A DNA stretch of 26,566 nt from Candidatus Sigynarchaeota archaeon (GTDB taxonomy: Archaea > Asgardarchaeota > Lokiarchaeia > Sigynarchaeales > Sigynarchaeaceae). The notes under the pieces were generated by a model. That model was not told the origin of the DNA. It searched no databases and was given only the letters and a program-made list of their open reading frames with translations. Both the position numbers and the translations under genes were made by a program. The stretch lies in assembly GCA_030587525.1 (NCBI GenBank), contig JAUQYW010000719.1:1-26566 (forward strand), in the 5' to 3' direction. Below, piece after piece: positions 17,523 through 24,732 of this stretch (positions within the stretch are counted from its first letter, which is position 1; each line of letters opens with the position of its first letter).

Positions 17523-19214
17523 TCACGTTTTTGTATTGGCAGGCAAGCTGCATTCGATTTGTTTCCAGTATTCATCATCGGGGAGCTTATACTTGAAGAG
17601 ATACTGGGTTCCCTGGATGAGCATTTCCAGGTCCCTTGGTAATCGCGTCTCTTGCAAGTAGACGGGTAGAATGGGAAGATTGTTGTGAAACGCATCCAAG
17701 ACCTCCATCTTGAGGAATTTTGAAACGATCGCCACGGGCGAAATAAACACGATGAAATATTTCGATTTTTGCAATGCATCTGCAATTTTCAACAACCATT
17801 GCTCGCTGGGCTTGATGCCTTCATCGTACCAGATCCGATACCCCTTGTCTTTCAAGCTCGCCAGGTCTGGAAACACGACCATCTTGTCCTTGTGAGCATA
17901 ACTGACGAAAATGTACGGTTCAATGCCCTCGTATGCGTGAAACGGTATCGGAATGGCGTCGGGAGCTGTACTTGAGCTATCAGCACGAGTGGCACTATCT
18001 GAGAGGGGCGAGGCGAACAAGTAAAACCTCGTGCTCATGAAATACCTTGCCTTGATTTCTTGATTTGCGATCATCTCCTTGATGATCTCGGTCGCGACTA
18101 CTTCATCCTTGTTGATTTCTTCCGCGATTTCCAGGATGTGTAACCGGGAATATTTCTTGGCCAAGTTTTGGATGATGACCTTGATCCTCTCTTTCTGGAT
18201 CGATTGCACCACGGATTCTATTCGCGTCTCGAAGTCCTTCTTCATTGCATCCAAAAAAATGTCCTGGAGAAGAGGCAGGGCAGATTTCGCGCAAATCTCG
18301 CCCTCGTCGAGCTGGCTTTCCTTGATGAATTGGCTTGCCCTGGCGATGATGCCGGTGATTTCTTGCTTCCGGGCATCATCCATGGCCTGGATAAAATGGG
18401 GATTGTATTTCGCCTTGAGCTTTTGATCTTTAAATTGCTCGGCATCAGATTGCGCATCACGAACGACTTGCCACGCTTCTGATGGACGATCTTGCGTTAT
18501 CAACTGGTTTGCTTTGACCATCTTCGCCTCGATCTCACCTTTCAAGGCCTCATCGGTCAAGCGGGGCTTTTCATACGATATTTCAAATTCTTCGGGTTGC
18601 GTTATCACGGTGCCGCCCGCCCTAAGCCTCTGATAGTGCCGAAGTAGGCATTCTCGGGCTGCGTAGACAAAGGTACGCAAGATATTCGTGCCGGTGATGG
18701 CGACAGTCTCGAATATGACCGTGTTCGGCATCTTGGCCGCCTTGAGCACGTCCTTGATCTTGTCGATTGGCGTGATAAACGTCACGTCACGCTTGTTGGC
18801 GCTGAGGACGAGCGGGACCTCGGGTGGTGTTTTGCCACCATCAGGGGACAAGATTTTTACACCATACAATTGCAAGATTGTCTTGAGGCCGTAGACATTT
18901 TCGTTCCATTGAGTGGACTCGGAGTTCCAGAAGAAGACTATGGCGTCAGTGCCGTTAATATAGGGAATCTGTGTAAAATGTCGTTGAACGTTGAGGCCAT
19001 CAATTATGTAAATTTGATAGACAACTGATGATCCCCAACGGAACTCGCACGAGAACACGCGGCCGATTGGGTCGGAAATGCTCTGGATCGGATCAGCCCG
19101 TTTTTTATAGTAATCGTGCAACCAGTTTAGCGCCGTCCTTCTTCCGCTTTCCGATGGGCCCCAAAAGAACAACTTGAACACGAGTGTCCCATCGGCTCTC
19201 CTGCTTGGGCACAT
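17523..19214 (-). CDS. degenerate small GTPase - helical - winged helix - TIR fusion protein
   Basis: Residues 10-195 form a Ras/MglA/Arf-type GTPase fold: LVFKLFFWGPSESG (P-loop), SDPIGR near 47, NGTDAIVFFWNSES, and an intact NKRD (140-143) followed by FETVAITG. The P-loop reads GPSESGRR: the usual Lys is Arg25 and the Ser/Thr is Arg26. The G3 region reads IIDGLN instead of PGQ or DxxG. Nucleotide hydrolysis may therefore be lost. Residues 220-340 are helical, and 343-400 look like a PCI-type winged helix (ILEIAEEINKDEVVATEIIKEMI). Residues 432-560 are a TIR domain (YIFVSYAHKDK, YRIWYDEG, FISPVAIVSKFLKMEVLDAF) with Glu504 where TIR NADases carry the catalytic Glu. AAAGGA lies upstream of the ATG. 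It is cytosolic and faces surface protein 2. Confidence 0.87.
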   Translation of the reverse strand: MCPSRRADGTLVFKLFFWGPSESGRRTALNWLHDYYKKRADPIQSISDPIGRVFSCEFRWGSSVVYQIYIIDGLNVQRHFTQIPYINGTDAIVFFWNSESTQWNENVYGLKTILQLYGVKILSPDGGKTPPEVPLVLSANKRDVTFITPIDKIKDVLKAAKMPNTVIFETVAITGTNILRTFVYAARECLLRHYQRLRAGGTVITQPEEFEISYEKPRLTDEALKGEIEAKMVKANQLITQDRPSEAWQVVRDAQSDAEQFKDQKLKAKYNPHFIQAMDDARKQEITGIIARASQFIKESQLDEGEICAKSALPLLQDIFLDAMKKDFETRIESVVQSIQKERIKVIIQNLAKKYSRLHILEIAEEINKDEVVATEIIKEMIANQEIKARYFMSTRFYLFASPLSDSATRADSSSTAPDAIPIPFHAYEGIEPYIFVSYAHKDKMVVFPDLASLKDKGYRIWYDEGIKPSEQWLLKIADALQKSKYFIVFISPVAIVSKFLKMEVLDAFHNNLPILPVYLQETRLPRDLEMLIQGTQYLFKYKLPDDEYWKQIECSLPANTKT

Positions 19215-19303
19215 GGTTTATCCTTTCTTATTTGTCTGAATCATCAGACCAGCTCATCGATCCACCCATTCATTATCGTTAGCCCAAGCTGACTCCATCC
19301 GTC

Positions 19304-19313
19304 AATATTTATA
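19304..19313 (-). promoter_or_regulatory. TATA box of the GTPase-TIR gene
   Basis: On the minus strand this reads CCTATAAATATTG, a good archaeal BRE/TATA element about 90 bp upstream of the ATG at 19214. Confidence 0.55.
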
Positions 19314-19438
19314 GGATTCGTCTTTATCATACAAAAAATGTAAACCGGAAGGATCCATACTCCTTGTAAAATATGCGAATTTGAACGAGTCGATAAAGTC
19401 TTTCCCCTCTTTTTCACTTTAATAACGCCATAACGAGC

Positions 19439-19609
19439 CTAGCCTCCTCTGGTGGCACCCCTCGCCGTTCCATCCTCGATATTTTTTCCTGTTTTCAAGT
19501 TCTTCTTGCAAGATAAGCAATATTCACCATACTCGTCTTTCCATACGAGGCTTGACCTGGTGCTGCACCACGGACAAGCAATTACCTTCTGAAGCTTCGT
19601 GATCTTCAT
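19439..19609 (-). CDS. small single zinc-ribbon protein
   Basis: The protein (56 aa from the ATG at 19609, 60 aa if the ATG at 19621 is used) has CPWC and CLSC pairs 15 residues apart, the classic zinc-ribbon layout, with a basic tail. The pair spacing is like one half of the surface-protein tails (16-17). The 19609 start is favoured because it overlaps, as ATGA, the stop of an eight-codon ORF that has a strong ribosome site. It is probably a nucleic-acid- or protein-binding accessory protein; the specific role is unknown. Confidence 0.65.
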   Translation of the reverse strand: MKITKLQKVIACPWCSTRSSLVWKDEYGEYCLSCKKNLKTGKNIEDGTARGATRGG

Positions 19610-19632
19610 GTTCTCGTCCATTTAGTCGCCAT
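19606..19632 (-). CDS. possible leader peptide (MATKWTRT)
   Basis: AGGAGG at 19640-19645 lies 7 nt upstream of an ATG at 19632. This eight-codon frame ends in a TGA that overlaps the zinc-ribbon ATG. It may couple translation of the zinc ribbon, or be chance. Confidence 0.3.
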   Translation of the reverse strand: MATKWTRT

Positions 19633-19710
19633 CGCCGTGCCTCCTATCGAGAATACCAAGAATGCGGATCGGAGCGCGGATCTATGGCCTCGCCTATAGC
19701 ATGCTTCGAT

Positions 19711-19722
19711 GAGATATATAGG
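19711..19722 (-). promoter_or_regulatory. TATA box of the zinc-ribbon gene
   Basis: CCTATATATCTC on the minus strand is about 100 bp upstream of the coding start. Its predicted start site near 19690 leaves room for the AGGAGG leader. Confidence 0.45.
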
Positions 19723-19853
19723 CATTGCTTTTTTTTCTAGTATCATCAAGCCTAGGCCAACAACAGCTGCCGTGCGGCGCATTCCGCGAGCCATAACCAC
19801 GTTATATAACACTCGTATAATCCGAGGCCAGATTCTATTTGAATAACCCACGG

Positions 19854-19864
19854 TTTTTTATATC
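19854..19864 (+). promoter_or_regulatory. TATA box of the small protein gene
   Basis: TTTTTATATCC lies about 45 bp upstream of the ATG at 19906. A second TATA-like site (GTTTATAAC, 19877-19885) is too close to the start codon to fit the visible ribosome site GGAGTGA. Confidence 0.5.
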
Positions 19865-19905
19865 CGAATGCCCATAGTTTATAACCACCGAGAAGGAGTG
19901 AAATC

Positions 19906-20094
19906 ATGGCAGCAAACGAGTTCACGCTGGAACACGGCGTCGTCAAGTTCACGCGCAAGCCCGCGAAGATGGGCACCGACTACATTTTCTGGATTCCCCG
20001 CGCCTACGTGAAAAATGGCATCGTTGACACGAGCGTCGAATACGAGGTTTACCTGCGGAAGGTGCCCAAGAAAAACAGCGAGGAAAAAGGTTGA
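19906..20094 (+). CDS. small conserved-looking protein, possibly AbrB-like
   Basis: The 62-residue protein is rich in beta strand and charge (VVKFTRKPAKMG, then YIFWIPRAYVKNGIVD, ending in lysines and glutamates). The segment FWIPRAYVKNGIVD resembles the IPKxxxxxLGI turn of SpoVT/AbrB swapped-hairpin DNA-binding proteins, but the match is weak. The start has an excellent GGAGTGA site 5 nt upstream and a TATA box, so the gene is very likely real and well expressed. It is divergent from the zinc-ribbon gene and single-cistron. A role as a small transcription regulator is a guess. Confidence 0.7.
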   Translation: MAANEFTLEHGVVKFTRKPAKMGTDYIFWIPRAYVKNGIVDTSVEYEVYLRKVPKKNSEEKG

Positions 20095-20485
20095 AGGAAA
20101 AAAGAAAATCATCAGATCAACATACCAATACCAATTAGAATCCAATTTATTGATCTTGCGTAGTTGAAGGATCTCCGCCATCAGGTCGAGCGTCACTCGC
20201 TAGGTGCTGCGTGTTTTACCGAGAACACGACGTATCACGTGAACACGCTCCAGCCCTTGTTCCTGGACTGCGTGTTGAACCTCATCAAAATGAGGTTCCC
20301 TCTTCTCGATACTCCTTGCCGAATCGTTCTACCTTATAAAACGAAAGACTTGCCAGTATAAACGGGCAAACGAAGGGGAGCTTGAGGATGGTATTTTAAT
20401 GGTGCTGATTGATGTGCCAGATTCGGTTATTCACGTCATCAAGATGATTTGTTTTTCTCGATTCTTCTCTACGAGATTCACGGCA
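20095..20485. other. spacer without a confident gene
   Basis: The only frames here are a 65-codon TTG-initiated + frame with no ribosome site, and a broken minus frame (QEQGLERVHVIRRVLGKTRS, stop, then RVTLDLMAEILQLRK) that could be a decayed helix-turn-helix gene. It contains a strong hairpin at 20277-20298 and a TATA-like ACCTTATAAA near 20340. Confidence 0.4.
20277..20298. other. perfect 9-bp hairpin
   Basis: GAACCTCAT, a four-base loop CAAA, then ATGAGGTTC. No T tract follows on either strand, so it is not an obvious terminator; it could be an operator or part of an RNA. Confidence 0.6.
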
Positions 20486-20779
20486 TCAAATGATGGTATA
20501 TCGCAATTGCACGAGCCCGCCGGGGAACTTGGTGCAAGCTTCGAGCTTCAATGGGTTTTGTGATTGCCGATGTGGGAATAGCGGGATGCCGGAACCAAGT
20601 AAGATTGGGATGATCGTGACGATTATTCGGTTGATCAGATTACCAGCTAGAAAGCTGCCGATGATCGCTGATCCCCCGACAAGCCACGCTTGTCTAATCA
20701 TGGAATGATCGAGATGTTCCATCAAGCGCTCTGGAGGGCAATTCCAGAACGTCACATCACCCCCCAGAGGGCGCGCTAA
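20486..20779 (-). pseudogene. C-terminal fragment of a RibD_C/dihydrofolate-reductase-like protein
   Basis: The last 97 residues of this frame match the C-terminal half of the DHFR-like RibD_C (YyaP) family: GGDVTFWN, IRQAWLVGGSAIIGSFL, VTIIPILLGSGIPLF and GLVQLRY. Full members are about 170-180 residues, and the N-terminal half with the substrate-binding residues and the GRKT-type motif is absent. Upstream of about 20780 the frame turns into the shadow of another ORF. This is therefore a truncated gene, probably inactive. The family normally reduces pterin- or pyrimidine-type substrates with NADPH. Confidence 0.7.
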
Positions 20780-20996
20780 AGACCGGGTCATCGAGTAGAG
20801 CCATCCGGGTCGAGTTGTCCACAATCCACGGGTTGTCGAATATACCATCACCCCACGGTAACCCGTTCTCGTCGGTCTGCAAACCCGTGAGACGTGGCTT
20901 GATGACGAAGAGAAGTATATCGTGGGCCGATGAAAATTCTCCGATATCCAACAACTCGTTTCCCGTTAATGATTCGGTCCATATTTCACCTGTCAC
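20757..20996 (-). CDS. short ORF overlapping the end of the WD40 gene
   Basis: An open frame of 79 codons starts with a GTG inside the last codons of the WD40 gene (11-bp overlap, different frame). It has a natural composition (acidic, few Arg/Ser/Pro; e.g. NELLDIGEFSSAHDILLFVIK), which suggests true coding history. It shows no ribosome site. It may be a translationally coupled small gene, or the former tail of the WD40 protein split by a frameshift. It runs into the truncated DHFR-like fragment. No family is recognised. Confidence 0.35.
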   Translation of the reverse strand: MTGEIWTESLTGNELLDIGEFSSAHDILLFVIKPRLTGLQTDENGLPWGDGIFDNPWIVDNSTRMALLDDPVFSAPSGG

Positions 20997-21933
20997 TTAG
21001 GGTGGATTTCTCGCTGTCCTTGATAGGAACATCCTTGATCGTCAGGGTGTCCCATAGCTTCACGGTCTTGTCGAACGACCCCGATGCGAGCGTGTAACCG
21101 TCCGGCGAGAATGCAACCGAGGTCACTTCACCCGAATGACCCGCCAACACGCGTAATTCCTTGCCCAGGTCCACATCCCACAGCCTCACGGTCTTATCCC
21201 CAGACCCCGAGGCGAGTTTCATACCGTCGGGCGAGAAAGCAACCGCCCAAACAGAATCTGAGTGTCTCTTCAGCCTGTTCAACTCCTTGCCCGTGCGTGC
21301 CTGCCATAGGATCACGGTTCGGTCGGTCGACCCTGATGCGATCAGGTTGCCACCCGGCGAGAACGCGACGGAAAGAATCCCGTCCGAGTGTCCCGCTAGC
21401 GTGCGCAGCTCCTTGCCCGTGCTTGCGTCCCACAGCTTCACGGTCGTGTTCAACGATACTGAGGCAAGGGTGCTGCCGTCGGACGAGAACATGACCGACG
21501 TCACGCAGTTCAAGTGCCCCGATAGGGTCCGAAACTCCTTGCCCGTGGTGATGTCCCACAGGTTCACGGTGAAGTCGGCCGAGCCCGAAGCGATCGTGTT
21601 GCCGTCCGGCGAGAACGCAACCCCGGTCACCGCGTTCGCGTGATCTGCCAGCGTGCGCAGCTGCTTGCCAGTGCGGGCATTCCACAACTTTACTGTCGTG
21701 TCGCCAGATCCAGAGGCGAGCGTACTGCCATCCGGCGAGAAGGCGACCGTGTTCACCTCGCCCGAGTGCCCCGCCAGCGTGCACAGCTCCTTGCCAGTAC
21801 GGGCGTTCCACAACTTTACTGTTTTGTCCTCCGACCCCGAGGCAATCGTGCAGCCATCGGGCGAGAACGCAACCGACAACACATGGCCAGAGTGACCCAT
21901 TAGCGTGCGCAGCGATACATCCCCGCTATCCAT
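20986..21933 (-). CDS. seven-bladed WD40 repeat protein
   Basis: Almost the whole of this 315-residue protein is seven WD40 repeats of 42 residues (GHSG.V.SVAFSPDG.TIASGS.D.TVKLWNARTGKELRTL), exactly one propeller. There is only a 12-residue N-terminal lead (MDSGDVSLRTLM) and a short charged tail. Blades are close to those of the WD40 protein at 1-2979, so the two are paralogues or have exchanged repeats. No catalytic domain is attached, so it is a scaffold, or the detached propeller of a larger STAND-type gene. No ribosome site precedes the ATG, which lies 50 bp after a broken macrodomain gene on the same strand; this favours a recombined origin. Confidence 0.75.
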   Translation of the reverse strand: MDSGDVSLRTLMGHSGHVLSVAFSPDGCTIASGSEDKTVKLWNARTGKELCTLAGHSGEVNTVAFSPDGSTLASGSGDTTVKLWNARTGKQLRTLADHANAVTGVAFSPDGNTIASGSADFTVNLWDITTGKEFRTLSGHLNCVTSVMFSSDGSTLASVSLNTTVKLWDASTGKELRTLAGHSDGILSVAFSPGGNLIASGSTDRTVILWQARTGKELNRLKRHSDSVWAVAFSPDGMKLASGSGDKTVRLWDVDLGKELRVLAGHSGEVTSVAFSPDGYTLASGSFDKTVKLWDTLTIKDVPIKDSEKSTLSDR

Positions 21934-21982
21934 GAACCTACCATTGCCTCAAGGACATTTAACCATAATCGATAGTGGAAAA

Positions 21983-22183
21983 TTATGGGATACAAACCGG
22001 GTCAAGGTAAGCCCGGTTACATTCTTCTTGGATGGTTGGGCCGCCTTTGCGCCGGATTGCGCCGGCGACGCCACCTCCGAGGATCAACTGGGCGTTGGCA
22101 GCATTCACGATGGCATCGACGTGCATGTCGGTGATGTCGCCTTGCACCAGCGTGACTTTTTTCCCGTTGATGACTCGTTCCAT
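21983..22183 (-). pseudogene. truncated macrodomain (ADP-ribose-binding) N-terminal fragment
   Basis: The 66-residue frame carries the diagnostic macrodomain start: VTLVQGDITDMHVDAIVNAAN, then GGGVAGAIRRKGG and IQEEC. After that point the normal continuation (G.A..T.GY.L....IH.VGP; total about 170 residues) is replaced by NRAYLDPVCIP and a stop. Two thirds of the domain is missing, so it is most likely a pseudogene cut by the rearrangement that placed the WD40 gene next to it. Macrodomains bind or hydrolyse ADP-ribose derivatives, the products that TIR NADases generate, but this copy cannot fold normally. Confidence 0.75.
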
Positions 22184-22342
22184 GGTAAGTTATGATGCGC
22201 TTTTCCTTATGACCAATCTAAAGGACATGGAATATCAAGAGCTCATAATTAATGATAGTAAAAATTCAGCGAGCTGTTCAACGTGCCGATGCGTGAACTG
22301 GAACATTGCGCGTATAGTTTATCGAGGAAAGATAGAAAAGGC

Positions 22343-22349
22343 AAAAAAA
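22343..22349 (-). terminator. short T tract after the metallopeptidase gene
   Basis: On the minus strand TTTTTTTGCCTTTTC follows the stop codon by about 22 bp, a plausible archaeal terminator for the two-gene operon. Confidence 0.4.
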
Positions 22350-22370
22350 TGGGATATAGAACCAATCTAT

Positions 22371-23282
22371 CTAGAAGAACGATCCGGTGGCAAGAAACGC
22401 GGCCCACCAGACGGCTTGGACGAGGCCGATAAACCACCAGTGTGAGAACCTATACTTGGGGTAATGCACCCGCCACAGCAGGCCAGGAACCAGGATGCCC
22501 ACGACGACCACGGGTACCATGATCGCTGTCGTGATGATGAGCATATTGGCTGCATCGAGGCCAGTCGCCAAGAATATCTGGTAGGAGAGGAAATTGCGCG
22601 TGTCGCTGTTGACGAGTGGATTGCCGTACAAGACTTGCCATGATTGCCCATACCACGCCATCAGCGACGTTGAAATGCCGCCGAATCCTTCCCCCAGGAA
22701 AAACAAGGAAGCGAAGAACGATTTTTTGACCTGGGGAACCAGCAAGAGTAGCAAGAACCCGGTTCCAAATAACGTCTCGACCAGGTTCCCGCTTACCGAG
22801 ATCCACGACCGGGAAATGAAGTAAGCCGGCCCATCCATCGGATCAATAGATAATGGTAGTGGTACCCAGCAGGAACCGTTAAAGAAGCCCAACCGGATCA
22901 GTTGCCACGTGCCGCCGACCAGCTCCCCGATAACGCCGTGACCGCCTTCGTGGAGGAACACGGAAAGTTCAAGTCCCGCGGCAACCAGCACGGCAAACAA
23001 GATGAAAAACAAGAAACGAAGGCTGATCTGTCCAAGCACGTACTTGACCCGCTTTCCAAGCGATGGCTTCGGGGTATTTCCATCAGCAGCACCCTTCCGG
23101 CGCTCGAATATCGGCTTGATGGGCAGCGGATCCACGAGCCAACCCAGCACCTTTCGATGGCCTTTCGCCGAGAGCTTTGTATGCACCACGTTTAGCACGA
23201 TGGTGATGATTATGACCACGGCGGGAATGGTGAAAAACAAGATGCGAGCGATGCTCGCGTCAAGATAAATGTCGTTGATCAT
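22371..23282 (-). CDS. membrane metallopeptidase of the M50/site-2-protease type (HEGGH)
   Basis: The 303-residue polytopic protein has HEGGH at residues 111-115, inside a membrane segment (FLHEGGHGVIGELVGG), which is the HExxH zinc site of M50-like intramembrane proteases. A GNLVETLFG segment at 165 resembles the family's conserved G..N helix, and Asp243 (GLDAANM) is a candidate third metal ligand, though the usual NxxPxxxxDG is not exact. Other helices lie near 12-33, 88-108, 170-183, 190-208, 246-268 and 283-300. A cytosolic loop (38-85) is basic. The gene starts 6 bp after the beta-helix gene with a strong GGAGGGTGA ribosome site, so the two are co-transcribed. It may cleave a membrane protein, possibly its operon partner (inference). 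Confidence 0.7.
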   Translation of the reverse strand: MINDIYLDASIARILFFTIPAVVIIITIVLNVVHTKLSAKGHRKVLGWLVDPLPIKPIFERRKGAADGNTPKPSLGKRVKYVLGQISLRFLFFILFAVLVAAGLELSVFLHEGGHGVIGELVGGTWQLIRLGFFNGSCWVPLPLSIDPMDGPAYFISRSWISVSGNLVETLFGTGFLLLLLVPQVKKSFFASLFFLGEGFGGISTSLMAWYGQSWQVLYGNPLVNSDTRNFLSYQIFLATGLDAANMLIITTAIMVPVVVVGILVPGLLWRVHYPKYRFSHWWFIGLVQAVWWAAFLATGSFF

Positions 23283-23288
23283 TATTGT

Positions 23289-24506
23289 TCACCCTCCCTT
23301 GGGTGTTGCCGGGGTAGAATTGGCCGGCTTTCCCCTTTTTCCTAGCTTGGCTCCCTTGTAGATCACGCCAGCAATAACTGGCGGCACGATGGTGAGAATT
23401 CCGATGGTGGTGTACAGCGGGGGCAAGCGATTCTCGGGAAACTGGTTATTGCACTGGTCCCCCGGGTCGCACAAGTTCGCACGGTATATGTTTCCGAGAG
23501 AGAAGGACTCCTCCGATACTGAACCGTTACCATTGTTGCGCAAGTCATTCTCCACGAACGAGCAATAGCCAGAATCATTTACCTGGAAGCCCCACCCGAG
23601 ATTTCCAGAGACATTATTTCCTATAAATGTCGCTCCATATACGTCGTTTAAAAACACGCCAGAACCGTTGTTATGGCTAATGGTGTTTCCGGTAGCGTCT
23701 TGATAAGAAAAGTGATTGAACGCGAGGCCATGGCCGGAGTTGTTCACGATCTGGTTTCCTACTAAAGAGGCATAGCTGCCGTACCATTCGATACCTTTCC
23801 CGTTCATCGATATGTTATTCTGTGATGCCGTGATCATGTTCCCCATGACCTGGAATCCTGCATCGGGGTGACCCTTGATCGTGTTGCGCTCAACGAGCGT
23901 TCCCGACCCGAAGATATATATCCCAAGCCAACCGTTTGTCTCTATCGTGTTGCCGGAAATGACGACGTCCATCACAATCGCGGAAGAACTCCCGCTAACG
24001 AGAGATATTCCTTGCGATGTATTGTTCGCAATGATGCACCCTGTTATTGCAATATCACGATTCCCCGATCCTGTTAGCGTGATGCCATTCTGGGACAAAA
24101 CCAAAGTGCAATTCGTGATTTCGAGGTGCTGGCAATTTCCGGTGTAGATTCCGTTGAACATGGCGTACTTGGTGCTGCAGTTCCGGATGACGAGGTACGA
24201 TGTCGTGTTTGAGATGCTGATGCCTGCCGCATTCAGCGATGCGTCAATCACGAGGTCTTTGATGAGGTACGGGTCACTTGATGTCCCGGCTCCCGTTTTA
24301 TCCGGGAATGCAGCCAAGGCGCTTTCCCCATCGATAACTATCGGCGCATGGCTGTCCGAGCCCGCGAGGCGATTAAATCTCCCGAATGGCTCCTTCACGC
24401 GCATTGCGAGTGCATTTGCGGCGATGAAGATTGCTGAAAAACCGATAACAAGCCCGATCATAAATGCAAATGCACTCCTATCCTTGTATCGTCCAGTTTT
24501 GAGCAT
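23289..24506 (-). CDS. membrane-anchored right-handed beta-helix (NosD/PbH1-like) surface protein
   Basis: Starting at the ATG at 24506 gives 405 residues. This start has GGTGA 5-6 nt upstream and a TATA-like element at 24560, whereas the longer frame (to 24620) would begin upstream of that element. Residues 11-33 are an uncleaved signal or anchor helix. The middle has about ten turns of parallel beta-helix (ISISNTTSYLVIRNCS, NGITLTGSGNRDIAITGC, GNTISHNNGSGVFLNDV and so on), the PbH1/NosD pattern, usually carbohydrate-binding or structural. A second hydrophobic segment (about 366-383) is followed by a basic Pro-rich tail, so both ends may be membrane-bound. It is the first gene of the operon with the HEGGH peptidase. 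Confidence 0.8.
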   Translation of the reverse strand: MLKTGRYKDRSAFAFMIGLVIGFSAIFIAANALAMRVKEPFGRFNRLAGSDSHAPIVIDGESALAAFPDKTGAGTSSDPYLIKDLVIDASLNAAGISISNTTSYLVIRNCSTKYAMFNGIYTGNCQHLEITNCTLVLSQNGITLTGSGNRDIAITGCIIANNTSQGISLVSGSSSAIVMDVVISGNTIETNGWLGIYIFGSGTLVERNTIKGHPDAGFQVMGNMITASQNNISMNGKGIEWYGSYASLVGNQIVNNSGHGLAFNHFSYQDATGNTISHNNGSGVFLNDVYGATFIGNNVSGNLGWGFQVNDSGYCSFVENDLRNNGNGSVSEESFSLGNIYRANLCDPGDQCNNQFPENRLPPLYTTIGILTIVPPVIAGVIYKGAKLGKRGKPANSTPATPKGG

Positions 24507-24559
24507 TTCTTTCACCAACCTAATAAACAATGGTGGATGCAAATCACAACGTCCACGAC

Positions 24560-24567
24560 ATTTAAAT
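24560..24567 (-). promoter_or_regulatory. TATA-like element of the beta-helix/peptidase operon
   Basis: ATTTAAAT sits in the palindrome ACATTTAAATGT, about 55 bp upstream of the ATG at 24506. It is also part of the reason for choosing that start. Confidence 0.4.
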
Positions 24568-24658
24568 GTGTTTATCCCCGTTTTTTTGATGCTGGGATGT
24601 CGACCTACAGAATTCCGCAATGTTCCTTATTACCAAGGGAGGAGAACACTTGGAATGA

Positions 24659-24677
24659 GAACACGCCTAGCGTGTTC
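24659..24677. other. perfect 8-bp hairpin in the spacer after the HEPN-like gene
   Basis: GAACACGC, loop CTA, GCGTGTTC. It lies about 55 bp past the stop of the HEPN-like gene and could stop or process its transcript; there is no clear T tract. Confidence 0.45.
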
Positions 24678-24732
24678 GACCGTCGAAAATCGCGTTGCTA
24701 TTCCGAATTTCCCTTTTGTATTTCATCAGTTG

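Noticed and set aside
19633..19851. Upstream part of an 81-codon minus frame before the zinc-ribbon gene
   Set aside because: Arg-rich shadow-like composition, covers the promoter region; only its last eight codons have a ribosome site.
20164..20361. 65-codon + ORF
   Set aside because: TTG start, no ribosome site, contains the hairpin, and no recognisable protein pattern.
24507..24620. 38-residue N-terminal extension of the beta-helix protein
   Set aside because: It would start upstream of the TATA-like element, lacks a ribosome site, and the shorter start places the hydrophobic segment normally at the N-terminus.
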